DNA from: Klebsiella oxytoca NBRC 105695
Lineage (GTDB): Bacteria > Pseudomonadota > Gammaproteobacteria > Enterobacterales > Enterobacteriaceae
Length of the DNA: 64,000 nucleotides
Assembly: GCF_001598695.1 (NCBI RefSeq)
Contig: NZ_BCZK01000003.1
Location: 248,001 to 312,000, forward strand
Reading direction: 5' to 3'
A program made the position numbers and the translations under genes. Positions within the stretch are counted from its first letter, which is position 1; each line of letters starts with the position of its first letter. A model generated the notes under the pieces. That model was given only the letters and a program-made list of their open reading frames with translations. It was not told the origin of the DNA and did not search any database. Below are positions 44,252 to 55,900 of this stretch, piece by piece.

Positions 44252-45804
44252 AAGGTTGGCTCCCCGTCGATGGACAGACGATGCGGCTCGGGGGTTCGCC
44301 GCCAGCTACGTCCGTCGTGGGTCGCGTTGATAGGCGTTTTTTTGGCAAGCGAAACAGGCAGCGGCGTATTCCAGTTCTCCGGCATAATCCCGCGCATCTG
44401 CAGGATTTCAGCCGCTATCTGCTTATCTTCGAACCAAATCATACGATTAGAGAAAATATCGCCGGTAGGTAAAGGGAAGATATGGTTTAACGCGGTGTCG
44501 AGGTCGTTCACCCGGCAAAATGACAGAAACAGCACCAGGCGATTATTACCGATGGTCATGATGTCGCCCATGCGATTAGGCTTACACAGCGTCAGCGCCT
44601 GCTCTACGCGCAGACCGGGCGCCGGGCGCAGCGCCACCATCACCCCTTTGCCGTCGGCGGGCAGCATGGTGTTGGCCATAATATTGTGCACCGCTTCGCA
44701 GAAGGCATCCCACTTCTGGTAGCCGCGCAGCTTCAGCGGCTGGCTCCAGTTCAGCAGAGTATTAAAATCCTCCGGAATATGGCGAGTAAACTGCTGTTTT
44801 TGAACGCTTTCTATAAGCGTGAGGCAGCGCGATAACGGTGCGCCGCTGGGAATAACCATATTGGCGCCGCTGCTCAGCAGCAGGCGTTCATCGGTGGCGC
44901 GCAGGCTTGGCGTTTGCTCGCGCACGACAATTTTCAGCGCGCTACCGCGCTGGCGGCGCAGGGTGTGGATATAGCGTCCCAGCTGTTCAATCTGTTCGTT
45001 CTGGGTAATGGAGAAAATCAGCGTCGCCGCCTGCGCCATTCTGCCGGCGTTGAAAACGGCGTCATTGGTTTCGAACAGCGTCCAGTATTCGGAAAGCGCG
45101 GGCGCCCCCTCCAGTACGCGCAGGTTGCTGAGGATGGTTTTCTCGTCGCTGCGCGGTTGTACCACCGTTTCCTCGTCCTGCGCCAACCGCCAGCCGTTTT
45201 CATCGTGTAAAACAATGAGCTGCTGCCGGGCGCTGATGCCCTTTTCGCTGCCCCACCAGGCAATATCGAACAGGTGGTTATCTCCCTGGTAACGTATACT
45301 TGCCAGTCCGGAAAGCGAGCGGTACTCGCGTAATAAAGGGGAAAGTTGCTTATCGATATCGTGCCCGGAATTAAGCACTAATAATGAACAACGATGATAA
45401 TTAGTCCATCGATATGATTTCTCAACCCAATTGCATAATTGTTCGCTTTTAATATTCTGCCAGGCATTTTCAGCACATAGCAGAATAAACAAATAATTGC
45501 CAGGTTCGAGGGAACAGACTAAATCGCGGTGCATTTCTTCCAGCCCTTCAAAGCGGTTCGGCATGGTAAATAATGCGATTTTCTCAGGCCCGCGATCTTT
45601 TTCTAATTTTATGATTTCATTTGGGTTATCACCCATGGCTATCGTCGCAACGCGAGCCTGTTTATCCTGGGCCGCAAGCGTATGATTAAGCAAGCTTACC
45701 GCGTCCGCATGGCGGTCGACATTGAGCCACCACACGCCGCCAACGGGCATATGGCACACTTCGTCCCATAATGATGAAATACCCAAAGAATATACGATAT
45801 CCAC
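44248..45804 (-). CDS. bcsE: BcsE, c-di-GMP-binding cellulose regulator
   Basis: A 518-residue cytoplasmic protein with an inactive receiver-like and an inactive GGDEF-like (GIL) part. It binds c-di-GMP through the RxxD I-site seen in [10 protein letters not shown] and boosts cellulose output, bridging BcsRQ and BcsA with BcsF. It matches E. coli BcsE over its full length. It is the first gene of bcsEFG, divergent from bcsRQABZC with 167 bases between. Confidence 0.95.
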   Translation of the reverse strand: MDIVYSLGISSLWDEVCHMPVGGVWWLNVDRHADAVSLLNHTLAAQDKQARVATIAMGDNPNEIIKLEKDRGPEKIALFTMPNRFEGLEEMHRDLVCSLEPGNYLFILLCAENAWQNIKSEQLCNWVEKSYRWTNYHRCSLLVLNSGHDIDKQLSPLLREYRSLSGLASIRYQGDNHLFDIAWWGSEKGISARQQLIVLHDENGWRLAQDEETVVQPRSDEKTILSNLRVLEGAPALSEYWTLFETNDAVFNAGRMAQAATLIFSITQNEQIEQLGRYIHTLRRQRGSALKIVVREQTPSLRATDERLLLSSGANMVIPSGAPLSRCLTLIESVQKQQFTRHIPEDFNTLLNWSQPLKLRGYQKWDAFCEAVHNIMANTMLPADGKGVMVALRPAPGLRVEQALTLCKPNRMGDIMTIGNNRLVLFLSFCRVNDLDTALNHIFPLPTGDIFSNRMIWFEDKQIAAEILQMRGIMPENWNTPLPVSLAKKTPINATHDGRSWRRTPEPHRLSIDGEPTL

Positions 45805-45938
45805 GGTGTCCCTCGTGAGACCTGTTTTACACTTGATTAGTTTACTAGCGAAAGCGACAGAGTAAACCTAACATTGAAATTAAAGGACATCAGTTTTAGC
45901 ATGTAAACCTATTTTAAGGATGAACGAACGCCTCTCGG

Positions 45939-45944
45939 TATAAT
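45939..45944 (+). promoter_or_regulatory. Candidate -10 of the bcsRQABZC promoter
   Basis: A perfect TATAAT lies 28 bases before the bcsR start in the bcsE-bcsR divergent region. There is no good -35 at 17 bases (aaggat), which would fit an RpoS-dependent or activated promoter, but this is not proof. Confidence 0.45.
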
Positions 45945-45971
45945 TTATTAATTTTTCCAACGGACAGAGAA

Positions 45972-46160
45972 ATGCCAGCAAAAGAGCCTGCTGTACCCAC
46001 CGATGCGACTTTGGGCTATACGTTTCAAAATGATTTCCTGGCGTTAAGCCGGGCATTTTCCCTGCCTGATATTGATTATCATGATATTTCCCGACGCGAG
46101 CAGTTAACCGCGGCGCTGAAACGCTGGCCGCTACTGGCTGAATTAGCAGAGAAAAAGTAA
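45972..46160 (+). CDS. bcsR: BcsR, small regulator of cellulose synthesis
   Basis: A 62-residue protein of the YhjR family with the conserved segment YTFQNDFLALSRAFSLPDIDYHDI. BcsR stabilises BcsQ and forms with it the BcsR2Q2 complex that binds BcsE and the synthase. It opens the E. coli-type bcs operon, 11 bases before bcsQ. Confidence 0.94.
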   Translation: MPAKEPAVPTDATLGYTFQNDFLALSRAFSLPDIDYHDISRREQLTAALKRWPLLAELAEKK

Positions 46161-46171
46161 GGAAGCCATCG

Positions 46172-46909
46172 ATGGCTATTCTGGGATTACAAGGCGTGCG
46201 CGGCGGCACCGGCACCACGTCGATCACCGCTGCGCTGGCCTGGGCGCTGCAATTACTCGGGGAAACCGTGCTGGTGGTGGACGCCAGCCCGGATAACATG
46301 CTGCGCTTCTTTTTCAACGTCGATTACCGCCACAACGCGGGCTGGGCGCGCGCCCTCATCGACGGGAACGACTGGCGAGACGCCGGGCTGCGCTACACCT
46401 CGCATATCGATCTGCTGCCCTTTGGCCAGCTAACGCCGGGCGAGCGCGAGAATATTGACCAGCTTCAGACGCCGCTGGCCCCGATGGCCGGGATGGTGCA
46501 GAAGCTCCATCAGCAGGGCGATCACCGCTGGCTGCTGATTGATCTGCCGGACGGGTTCTCACCGCTGACCCGCTCCCTGATTGACGTCTGCGATCGCACG
46601 CTGGTCGTGGTGCATCCGGACGGCAACAGCCATATTCGCCTGCATCAGCAGGCGCTGCCGGTCAATAGCGATATTTTGATTAACGATCTGCGCGTCGGCA
46701 GCCAGCTGCAGGAGGATCTCTATCAGCTGTGGCTGGAGAGCCAGCGCCGCATTTTGCCGGTGACTATTCATCGTGATGAAGCGATGGCGGAGTGTCTGGC
46801 GGCGAAGCAACCGCTCGGCGAATATCGCCAGGACTCGCTGGCGGCGGAAGAGATACTGACGCTGGCCAACTGGTGCCTGCTGCACTACGCCGGAAGGGGC
46901 GCGGAATGA
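46172..46909 (+). CDS. bcsQ: BcsQ, MinD-like ATPase of the main bcs operon
   Basis: A 245-residue SIMIBI-type protein that localises the cellulose secretion complex at the cell pole in E. coli. The P-loop is GVRGGTGTTSIT: the first Lys of the deviant Walker A (KGGxGKT) is Arg and the second is Thr, as in other E. coli-type BcsQ proteins, unlike the canonical loop of the BcsQ at 30.6 kb. The frame is full length; the stop codon that makes bcsQ a pseudogene in E. coli K-12 is absent. It overlaps bcsA (ATGA). Confidence 0.95.
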   Translation: MAILGLQGVRGGTGTTSITAALAWALQLLGETVLVVDASPDNMLRFFFNVDYRHNAGWARALIDGNDWRDAGLRYTSHIDLLPFGQLTPGERENIDQLQTPLAPMAGMVQKLHQQGDHRWLLIDLPDGFSPLTRSLIDVCDRTLVVVHPDGNSHIRLHQQALPVNSDILINDLRVGSQLQEDLYQLWLESQRRILPVTIHRDEAMAECLAAKQPLGEYRQDSLAAEEILTLANWCLLHYAGRGAE

Positions 46910-49524
46910 TTCGCCTGAGTACGCTACTGCTGGCGCCGCCGGTTGGAGAGCGGTTGAGCGAACGCTATCGCGATTATCGCCAGCACGGCGCGTCGCGGCT
47001 GGCGGCCGCGCTGGGCTGCTTGTGGGCATCTCTGGCATGGGCGTTTATGCCGCTGGAAACCCCGCGCTGGCAGGCAATTCGCGAACATCATGGCGAGTTT
47101 TTCCCGCATATTAATCCGCATCGACCGCGCCCGCTGGACCCGATTCGCTATCTGCTGCAAGCCCTGTGGCTGCTGGTGACGCGGGTGCCGGAGCCGGATA
47201 AAAAGATCAACTGGCGTTCGCTGGCGGCGCTGGAAGGCGTGCAGGGGCGCTATGCGCAGTGGCTGGAAAAGCTACCGGAAAAGGTCAACGCCCGCACCGG
47301 TCATCTGGATAAGCATAAGGAGCTGGGGCATCTGCATCCAAAAGTGCGGCGGCTTCTCCTTGGCACGATAACCTTTTTCTCGCTGATCCTGGCGCTACTC
47401 TGTATTACCCAGCCGTTTAATCCGCTCTCGCAGTTTATTTTTCTGCTGCTGCTGTGGGGCGTGGCGCTGCTGGTACGGCGCATCCCCGGGCGCTTCTCGG
47501 CGCTGATGCTGATCGTGCTTTCGCTGACGGTCTCGTGCCGCTATATCTGGTGGCGCTACACCTCGACGCTAAACTGGGACGACCCCGTAAGCCTGGTGTG
47601 CGGGATAATCCTGCTGTTCGCTGAAACCTACGCCTGGGTGGTGCTGGTACTGGGCTATTTCCAGGTCGTCTGGCCGCTGAACCGTCAGCCGGTTCCGCTG
47701 CCGGAAGATATGGCGCAATGGCCGACGGTCGATATCTTCGTGCCGACTTATAACGAAGATCTCAACGTGGTGAAAAACACCATTTACGCCTCGCAGGGGA
47801 TCGACTGGCCGAAGGACAAGCTTAATATCTGGATCCTCGATGACGGCGGGCGCGAAGAGTTCCGCCAGTTCGCCAAAGACGTTGGCGTGCATTACATCGC
47901 GCGCACCACGCACGAACACGCGAAAGCCGGGAATATCAACAATGCGCTGAAGTACGCCAAAGGCGAGTTTGTGTCGATTTTCGACTGCGACCACGTGCCG
48001 ACCCGCTCGTTCCTGCAGATGACCATGGGCTGGTTCCTGAAGGAGAAAGAGCTGGCGATGATGCAGACGCCGCACCACTTCTTCTCTCCGGACCCGTTTG
48101 AACGTAACCTGGGGCGTTTTCGCAAAACGCCGAACGAAGGCACGCTGTTTTATGGCCTGGTGCAGGACGGCAACGACATGTGGGATGCCACCTTCTTCTG
48201 CGGCTCCTGTGCGGTGATCCGCCGCGGCCCGCTGGATGAAATCGGCGGCATTGCTGTGGAAACGGTCACCGAAGACGCCCACACCTCTTTGCGCCTGCAC
48301 CGTCGCGGGCACACTTCGGCCTATATGCGTATTCCGCAGGCGGCCGGCCTGGCGACGGAGAGCCTGTCGGCGCATATCGGCCAGCGCATCCGCTGGGCGC
48401 GCGGGATGGTGCAGATATTCCGCCTTGATAACCCGTTGTTTGGTAAAGGGCTGAAGCTGGCGCAGCGCATCTGCTACGTCAACGCGATGCTGCACTTCCT
48501 GTCCGGTATTCCGCGGCTGATCTTCCTGACCGCGCCGCTGGCGTTTCTGCTCCTCCACGCCTATATCATCTATGCGCCGGCGCTGATGATCGCCCTGTTC
48601 GTGCTACCGCATATGATTCACGCCAGCCTGACTAACTCGAAGATTCAGGGTAAATACCGCCACTCTTTCTGGAGTGAGATCTATGAAACGGTACTGGCGT
48701 GGTATATCGCGCCGCCGACCGTTGTCGCGTTGATTAACCCGCATAAGGGCAAATTCAACGTGACGGCAAAAGGCGGCCTGGTGGAGGACGAGTACGTCGA
48801 CTGGGTGATCTCGCGTCCCTATATCTACCTCGTGCTGCTGAACCTGGTCGGCGTTGGCGTGGGTATCTGGCGCTTTATGTACGGCCCGGAAAACGAAATT
48901 TTGACCGTCTGGGTCAGCATTATCTGGGTGTTCTATAACCTGATTATTCTCGGCGGCGCGGTGGCGGTATCGGTTGAAAGCAAGCAGGTGCGGCGCTCGC
49001 ATCGCGTGGAGATGTCAATGCCGGCGGCGATTGCCCGCGAGGACGGGCACCTGTTCTCCTGTACCGTCCATGATTACTCCGACGGCGGCCTCGGCGTCAG
49101 AATTCACGGCGAGGCGCAGGTGCTGGAAAGCCAGCACGTTAAGCTGCTGCTGAAACGCGGGCAGCAGGAGTATGCCTTCCCGGTGCGGGTCGCGCGGGTC
49201 AACGGCAGTGAGGTTGGGCTACAGCTGCTGCCGCTAAGCAATCAACAACATATTGATTTTGTGCAGTGTACGTTTGCCCGCGCAGATACGTGGGCGCTTT
49301 GGCAGGATAGCTTCCCGGAAGATAAGCCGATGGAAAGCCTGCTGGACATCCTGAAGCTGGGGTTCCGTGGATATCGTCACCTGGCGGAGTTCTCCCCGCC
49401 GTCGGTGAAGGTTATTTTCCGCTCGCTCACCATGCTGGTGGCCTGGTTTGTTTCGTTTATTCCGCGCCGTCCGGAACGCGCTGCGGCGACACTCTCGGCA
49501 GAACCGGCGATGGCCCAACAATGA
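46906..49524 (+). CDS. bcsA: Cellulose synthase catalytic subunit BcsA, main copy
   Basis: An 872-residue family 2 glycosyltransferase, exactly the E. coli length. It has an N-terminal extension (1-150) that binds BcsRQ, membrane spans, catalytic motifs LDDG (about 312), FDCDHV, TED and QRIRW (493-497), and a PilZ domain with RRSHR (696-700) and DYSDGG for c-di-GMP. ATG 46906 overlaps the bcsQ stop. Together with BcsB it polymerises and exports the phosphoethanolamine-cellulose precursor. Confidence 0.97.
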   Translation: MIRLSTLLLAPPVGERLSERYRDYRQHGASRLAAALGCLWASLAWAFMPLETPRWQAIREHHGEFFPHINPHRPRPLDPIRYLLQALWLLVTRVPEPDKKINWRSLAALEGVQGRYAQWLEKLPEKVNARTGHLDKHKELGHLHPKVRRLLLGTITFFSLILALLCITQPFNPLSQFIFLLLLWGVALLVRRIPGRFSALMLIVLSLTVSCRYIWWRYTSTLNWDDPVSLVCGIILLFAETYAWVVLVLGYFQVVWPLNRQPVPLPEDMAQWPTVDIFVPTYNEDLNVVKNTIYASQGIDWPKDKLNIWILDDGGREEFRQFAKDVGVHYIARTTHEHAKAGNINNALKYAKGEFVSIFDCDHVPTRSFLQMTMGWFLKEKELAMMQTPHHFFSPDPFERNLGRFRKTPNEGTLFYGLVQDGNDMWDATFFCGSCAVIRRGPLDEIGGIAVETVTEDAHTSLRLHRRGHTSAYMRIPQAAGLATESLSAHIGQRIRWARGMVQIFRLDNPLFGKGLKLAQRICYVNAMLHFLSGIPRLIFLTAPLAFLLLHAYIIYAPALMIALFVLPHMIHASLTNSKIQGKYRHSFWSEIYETVLAWYIAPPTVVALINPHKGKFNVTAKGGLVEDEYVDWVISRPYIYLVLLNLVGVGVGIWRFMYGPENEILTVWVSIIWVFYNLIILGGAVAVSVESKQVRRSHRVEMSMPAAIAREDGHLFSCTVHDYSDGGLGVRIHGEAQVLESQHVKLLLKRGQQEYAFPVRVARVNGSEVGLQLLPLSNQQHIDFVQCTFARADTWALWQDSFPEDKPMESLLDILKLGFRGYRHLAEFSPPSVKVIFRSLTMLVAWFVSFIPRRPERAAATLSAEPAMAQQ

Positions 49525-49534
49525 TGATAATGCG

Positions 49535-51874
49535 ATGAACAGAAAACTCTCTTTGATTTGTGCAGTAGCGGTGGGCATTGGCGGCTGGTCCTCCTTCGCG
49601 TCGTATGCGGAACCGACAGCGGCAACGGCAGCGGCGCAGACGACAACCGTGCCCGGTATTGCCGGTACGGTAGCGGACGGCCAGCCAACGGCGACCCTTG
49701 CCGATCCGGCGGCACCGGTGGTGGTGCTCGATAACGCCCCGAGCCGCGACGTGAAGCTGACCTTCGCCAAAATCGCTCCGCCTCCCGGCAGCATGGTACT
49801 GCGCGGCGCGCGCCCCGAGGGTTCGGTCGAGTTCGGCATGCGCAGCGATGAGGTGGTGGCGAAAGCGTTGCTTAATCTCGACTACACCCCCTCTCCGTCA
49901 CTGCTGCCGGTGCAGTCGCAGCTGAAGGTTTATCTTAATGATGAGCTGATGGGCGTTTTGCCGGTCACCAAAGAGCAGTTGGGCAAAAAAGTCAGCGCGC
50001 AGATCCCAATCGATCCTCTCTATATCACCGACTTTAACCGCGTGCGCCTTGAGTTCGTCGGCCACTATCGCGACGTCTGTGAAAACCCGGCCAGCAGTAC
50101 CCTGTGGCTGGACGTCGGTCGCGAAAGCTATCTGGATTTAACCTATCAGTCGCTGAACGTGCGCAACGATCTTTCGCATTTTCCTGTGCCGTTCTACGAT
50201 TCGCGTGATAACCGCCAGTTGACGCTACCGATGGTCTTTGCCTCCTCGCCGGGTGTCCTTCAGCAGCAGGCGGCGGCGATCGTTGCCTCCTGGTTCGGCA
50301 GCAAGGCGGGCTGGCGCGGTCAGCAGTTCCCGGTGCAGTTCAATGCGCTGCCGGACCGCAACGCCGTTGTTTTTGCGACCAACGATAAGCGCCCGGACTT
50401 CCTGCGCGAGCATCCACCGGTTAACGCGCCGACTATTGAAATGATCGACCATCCGGATAATCCGTACGTTAAGCTACTGGTGGTCTTTGGGCGAGATGAC
50501 AAAGACCTGCTGCAGGCGGCGAAGGGGATAGCGCAGGGCAATATTCTGTTCCGCGGCAGCAGCGTGACGGTTGACGATGTCAAACAACTGCAGGCGCGTA
50601 AACCGTACGATGCGCCAAACTGGGTGCGCACCGATCGCGCGGTGACCTTTGCCGAGCTGAAAACCTACGAACAGCAGCTGCAATCCAGCGGCCTGGTGCC
50701 GGATTCCATTAACGTCGCGCTGAACCTGCCGCCGGATCTCTACCTGCTGCGCGCCAACGGCATCGATATGAACCTGAACTATCGCTACACCATGCCGCCG
50801 ATCAAGGACAGCTCGCGCATGGATATCAGCCTGAACGATCAGTTCTTACAGTCTTTCAGCCTCAACAGTTCGCAGGATGTGAATAAGCTGATTCTGCGCC
50901 TGCCGGTGCTGCAGGGGCTGCTGGATGGCAAAACGGAAGTGACAATCCCGGCGCTGCGCCTTGGGGCGATGAACCAGCTGCGCTTCGATTTTCAGTATAT
51001 GAACCCGATGCCCGGCGGCTCTATCGATAACTGTATTACCTTCCAGCCGGTGCAGAATCATGTGGTGATTGGGGACGACTCGACCATCGACTTCTCGAAG
51101 TACTATCACTTTATGGCCATGCCGGATCTGCGCGTGTTTGCTAACGCGGGCTTCCCCTACAGCCGGATGGCCGATCTCTCCGATACCTTAGTCGTGGTGC
51201 CGAAAGCGCCGACCGAGGGCCAGGTGGCCACGCTGCTGGAAACGGCCGGCGGCATCGGCGCGCAAACCGGCCTGGCGGCGATTAACCTGCGCATGACCGA
51301 TGACGGCAGCCAGATTAAGGACAAAGACGCCGACCTGCTGCTGATTGGCTCTATTCCGCAGGCGCTGAAGGACGAAACGAAAATTAACCTGCTGGTTGAA
51401 GCGACCAAAAGCTGGGTGAAAATGCCGATGCGCCATTACGACCTGGCGAGCATCTACCCCGATACCGAAGCCAGAACGCCGAATACCCGCACTGATATCA
51501 CGTCATCCGGGTCGATGGCGGCGATAATCGGCTTCCAGTCGCCTTACAACGATCAACGCAGCGTCGTGGCGCTGCTGGCCGATAGCCCTCGCGGTAACGA
51601 ATTGCTCACCCAGGCGCTTAACGATAGCGGTAAACGCGCGGCGATGTTTGGCTCCGTCTCGGTGATTCGCGAGTCGGGCGTCAACAGCCTGCGGGTAGGT
51701 GATGTTTACTATATCGGGCATCTGCCGTGGTTCGAACGCATCTGGTTTGCGCTCTCCAGCCACCCGGTACTGCTGGCGGTGCTGGCGGCATTAAGCATCG
51801 TACTACTGGCGTGGGTGCTGTGGCGCATGCTGCGTATTATCAGCCGCCGTCGCCTCCACCTTGATGATGAGTAG
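49535..51874 (+). CDS. bcsB: Cellulose synthase periplasmic subunit BcsB, main copy
   Basis: A 779-residue exported protein with a signal peptide (to about residue 25), an Ala/Thr-rich linker, carbohydrate-binding and flavodoxin-like domains and a single C-terminal span (about 745-767) before RRRLHLDDE. In E. coli several BcsB subunits stack as a crown on one BcsA. Start is ATG 49535, 10 bases after bcsA; a longer frame upstream lies inside bcsA. Confidence 0.96.
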   Translation: MNRKLSLICAVAVGIGGWSSFASYAEPTAATAAAQTTTVPGIAGTVADGQPTATLADPAAPVVVLDNAPSRDVKLTFAKIAPPPGSMVLRGARPEGSVEFGMRSDEVVAKALLNLDYTPSPSLLPVQSQLKVYLNDELMGVLPVTKEQLGKKVSAQIPIDPLYITDFNRVRLEFVGHYRDVCENPASSTLWLDVGRESYLDLTYQSLNVRNDLSHFPVPFYDSRDNRQLTLPMVFASSPGVLQQQAAAIVASWFGSKAGWRGQQFPVQFNALPDRNAVVFATNDKRPDFLREHPPVNAPTIEMIDHPDNPYVKLLVVFGRDDKDLLQAAKGIAQGNILFRGSSVTVDDVKQLQARKPYDAPNWVRTDRAVTFAELKTYEQQLQSSGLVPDSINVALNLPPDLYLLRANGIDMNLNYRYTMPPIKDSSRMDISLNDQFLQSFSLNSSQDVNKLILRLPVLQGLLDGKTEVTIPALRLGAMNQLRFDFQYMNPMPGGSIDNCITFQPVQNHVVIGDDSTIDFSKYYHFMAMPDLRVFANAGFPYSRMADLSDTLVVVPKAPTEGQVATLLETAGGIGAQTGLAAINLRMTDDGSQIKDKDADLLLIGSIPQALKDETKINLLVEATKSWVKMPMRHYDLASIYPDTEARTPNTRTDITSSGSMAAIIGFQSPYNDQRSVVALLADSPRGNELLTQALNDSGKRAAMFGSVSVIRESGVNSLRVGDVYYIGHLPWFERIWFALSSHPVLLAVLAALSIVLLAWVLWRMLRIISRRRLHLDDE

Positions 51875-51880
51875 TTGCTG

Positions 51881-52987
51881 ATGAACGCGGTACGTGCAGT
51901 GGTGTTGTCGATATGCATGCTGGCGGCGGCGCAGGCGAGCGCCGCCTGCCGGTGGCCGGCCTGGGAGCAGTTTAAACAAGAGTACGTCAGCGCCGAAGGG
52001 CGGGTTATCGACCCCAGCGATTCACGAAAAATCACCACCTCGGAAGGACAAAGCTACGGGCTGTTCTTTGCCCTGGCGGCCAACGACCGCGAAGGCTTCC
52101 GCAAGCTGTTCGAGTGGACGCAAAACAACCTTGCCGAGGGCGATCTGCGCGCGCATCTGCCGGGATGGCTGTGGGGGAAAAAGAGCGATGACGAATGGAC
52201 GGTGCTCGATAACAACTCCGCCTCGGATTCCGACCTGTGGATAGCCTGGGCGCTGCTGGAGGCCGGACGACTGTGGGAAACGCCCCAGTATACGGAAGTC
52301 GGCAAAGCGCTGCTGGCGCGTATTGCTGATGAAGAAGTGGCTACCGTACCGGGGCTGGGGCCGATGATTTTGCCGGGGAGAGTCGGCTTCGTCGATGACG
52401 GCGGCTGGCGTTTTAATCCCAGCTATCTGCCGCCGCAGCTGGCGACCTACTTTGCGGCGTTTGGCGCTCCCTGGCCAAAGATACGCGACGGCAATCTGCG
52501 CCTGCTGCTGGAGACCGCGCCGAAAGGCTTTTCGCCTGACTGGGTCCGTTACGAAAAAGGCAAAGGCTGGCAGTTGAAGGCGGAGAAACCCATTATCGGC
52601 AGCTATGACGCCATTCGCGTCTATCTGTGGGCCGGTATGCTCGATGACGGCGATAAGCAAAAAGCCCGCCTGCTGACGCGCTTTAAACCGATGGCGGCCC
52701 GGACGGTAGAGCAGGGTGTGCCGCCGGAAAAAACCAACGTTGCGACCGGTAAAACCACCGGCAACGGTCCGGTGGGCTTCTCCGCGGCGCTACTGCCTTT
52801 CTTGCAGAATGAAGATGCCCGGGCCATTCAGCGGCAGCGCGTCGCCGACCACTATCCCGGCGCGGATGCTTACTACAGCACGGTCCTGACCCTTTTCGGC
52901 CAGGGATGGGATCAACACCGTTTTCGCTTCACTGCCGGTGGCGAATTACGGCCTGACTGGAACCAGGAATGCACAAGTTCTCATTAA
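51881..52987 (+). CDS. bcsZ: BcsZ endo-beta-1,4-glucanase (GH8), main copy
   Basis: A 368-residue periplasmic cellulase, same length as in E. coli. The signal peptide ends ASAA just before CRWPAWEQF, the catalytic acid is Glu55 (TTSEGQSYG), and the base is the Asp of [10 protein letters not shown]. It trims amorphous glucan and tunes the amount of exported cellulose. ATG 51881 is preferred to the TTG two codons earlier. It overlaps bcsC by 19 bases. Confidence 0.96.
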   Translation: MNAVRAVVLSICMLAAAQASAACRWPAWEQFKQEYVSAEGRVIDPSDSRKITTSEGQSYGLFFALAANDREGFRKLFEWTQNNLAEGDLRAHLPGWLWGKKSDDEWTVLDNNSASDSDLWIAWALLEAGRLWETPQYTEVGKALLARIADEEVATVPGLGPMILPGRVGFVDDGGWRFNPSYLPPQLATYFAAFGAPWPKIRDGNLRLLLETAPKGFSPDWVRYEKGKGWQLKAEKPIIGSYDAIRVYLWAGMLDDGDKQKARLLTRFKPMAARTVEQGVPPEKTNVATGKTTGNGPVGFSAALLPFLQNEDARAIQRQRVADHYPGADAYYSTVLTLFGQGWDQHRFRFTAGGELRPDWNQECTSSH

Positions 52988-55900
52988 GCTTATTCACGCT
53001 CTCCCTAAGCGTCGCGCTGATGCCGCTGGCTCACGCCGTGAACACGCCTGTTCAGGAGCATCTGCTGGAGCAGGTGCGCCTCGGCGAGGCCAGCAAACGA
53101 GAGGATTTGGTGCGTCAGTCGCTCTACCGCCTGGAATTGATCGATCCGAACAATCCGGACGTTGTCGCCGCGCGAGTGCGCTATCTTCTCCGCCAGGGCG
53201 ATACGGCCGGGGCGCAGAAGCAGCTGGCGCGTCTGGCGAAGCTGGCGCCGGAATCGGCGGAGCTGAAAGCTTCGCGCGACGAGATGAAAAGCAGCACCGG
53301 CGATGGCCGCCAGGAGCTGCAGCAGGCGCGCCTGCTGGGCGTGGCCGGGAAAGTTGACGAGGCCATCGCCGCTTACGAGAAGTTGTTTAACGGCGTCCCG
53401 GATGATGATGAGGCGGCGATTGAGTACTGGACGCTGGTGGCGCGCCTGCCCGCCCGACATAACGAAGGCATCAATCAGCTGAAAAAACTCAACGCCCGCT
53501 TACCGGACAACATCCAGCTGCAAACGGCGCTGGCGAAACAGATGTTTGGCGATAATAAGTCGGAAGAGGGATTTGCGTATCTTGAACAGATGTCGCGCTC
53601 GGCGGCGGGTCGTGGCATCGCAGCAGACATCTGGTTTAACGAAGTGAAAAGCATGCCGGTGAGCCGGGCCAGCGTACAGGCGCTACAGCGGTTTATCGTG
53701 CAATTCCCCACCGGTTCCACCTCGGCAAATGCCCGCGTTCTGCTCGATCAGCAGCAGACCCAGCTCAAAGATCCGACGTTCCGCGATCGCGCGGAGGGGC
53801 TGGCGGCGGTGAAGGCCGGGAAAGGTTCGGTGGCCGTGGCCGATTTACAACAGGCTGTCCGGGCGGATGCCAAAGACAGCGACGCGGTTGGCGCATTGGG
53901 GCAGGCGTACTCCCAGCGCGGCGATCGGGCGCGGGCGGTTGCTCAGTTGAGTAAAGCTATCAAAATGGCCCCGGATAGCCCGAGCCGCGATAAGTGGGAC
54001 AGCCTGCTCAAGACTAACCGCTACTGGCTGCTGATCAAGCAGGGCGATAGCGCTCTGAAAAGCGGCCAGCTGGCGCAAGCGCAAAATGCTTACGCTCAGG
54101 CGCAGCGGATAGACACTACCGATAGCTATGCGGTGCTGGGGCTGGGTGACGTGGCCGCGGCGCGTAAAGAAAACGCCGCGGCGGAGCGTTACTACCAGCG
54201 CGCGCTGCGAATGGATCGCGGCAATAGCCTGGCGGTACGCGGTCTGGCGAATCTGTATCGCGGCGAATCGCCGGAAAAAGCCAGCGCGTATATCGCCAGC
54301 CTGTCGCCGGCCCAGCGGCGCAGCATTGATGATATTGAACGTAGCCTGACGAACGAACGCCTGGAGAAACAGGCCGAAGCGCTGGAGAGCCAGGGGAACT
54401 GGGCGCAAGCGGCGGAAGTGCAGCGCCGTCGGCTGGCGCTGGATCCGGATAGCGTGTGGATAACCTACCGCCTGGCGCGGGATCTGGTCAGCGCGGGCAG
54501 CCGCAGCGAGGCTGACGCGCTGATGCGCGCGATGGTCAACCGCCAGCCTGGCGATGCTGATCGTGTTTACGCCTACGGCCTCTATTTATCCGGTAATAAT
54601 CAGGATGAGATGGCGCTGGCGCAGATAAACGCCCTGCCTCAAGGGCAGTGGACGGACAATATTCGCGAGCTGGAGGCGCGTCTGCAAAGCGACAGGATCT
54701 TGCGGCAGGCAAACCAGCTGCGCGATAGCGGCCAGGAGGCCCAGGCTATCGCGCTGATTAAACAGCAACCGACGTCGGTGCGCTACGCGCTCACGCTGGC
54801 GGACTGGGCGCAGCAGCGCGGCGACAGCCAGACTGCGATAGCGGAATATCAGCGGGTGCTTGGCCAGCAGCCGGATAACGGCGATGCGCGTCTGGGACTC
54901 GCGGAAGTGTATCTTGCCGACGGCGATAAGAATGCTGCCCGCGCTCAGGTGGCGCAGCTCAAGGGCGAAGACATCGATTCTATCAATATGCAGCGGCGTA
55001 TTGCCCTCGCGCAGGCCGGTCTGGGCGATCGCGTTCAGGCGCAGCAAACCTTCGCCCGCATCGTGCCCCAGGCGAAAGCGCAGCCGCCGTCGATGGAAAG
55101 CGCGCTGGTGCTGCGCGACGCCGCGCGTTTCCAGGCGCAGAACGGCGAGCCGCAGCAGGCGCTGGAAGGTTATAAGGATGCCATGGTGGCCTCCGGGGTT
55201 ACTCGCGAGCGCCCGCAGGATAACGACACCTTTACGCGCTTAACGCGTAACGACAGCAGCGATGACTGGCTCAAGCGCGGGATCCGCAGTGATGCCGCCG
55301 ATCTTTATCGCCAGCAGGATCTTAACGTCACCCTCGAGCATGATTACTGGGGCTCCAGCGGTACCGGCGGCTATTCCGATCTGAAAGCGCATACCACCAT
55401 GTTACACGTAGATGCCCCGCTGGCCGACGGGCGAATGTTCTTCCGTACCGATCTGGTTAATATGGATGCCGGGAGTTTTTCTACCAATAACGACGGCAGC
55501 TATGCGCCGAGCTGGGGCACCTGCGGCGAAATCGCCTGTACCGGCGGCAGCAAACATCAGAGCGACAGCGGCGCCAGCGTAGCGGTGGGCTGGCAGAACG
55601 AGACCTGGAGCGGCGATATCGGCACCACGCCGATGGGCTTTAACGTCGTTGATGTGGTGGGCGGCCTGAGCTACAGCAGCGACGTTGGCCCGCTGGGCTA
55701 CACCGTTAATCTTCATCGGCGACCCATCTCCAGCTCGCTGTTGGCCTTCGGCGGGCAGAAAGATAACCCTAACGGCGGCCATACTGGCAAGACCTGGGGC
55801 GGGGTGCGCGCCGACGGCGGCGGTGTGAGTCTGAGCTACGATAAAGGCGAGGCCAACGGGGTCTGGTCTTCGTTGGGCGTCGACCAGCTGACCGGGAAAA

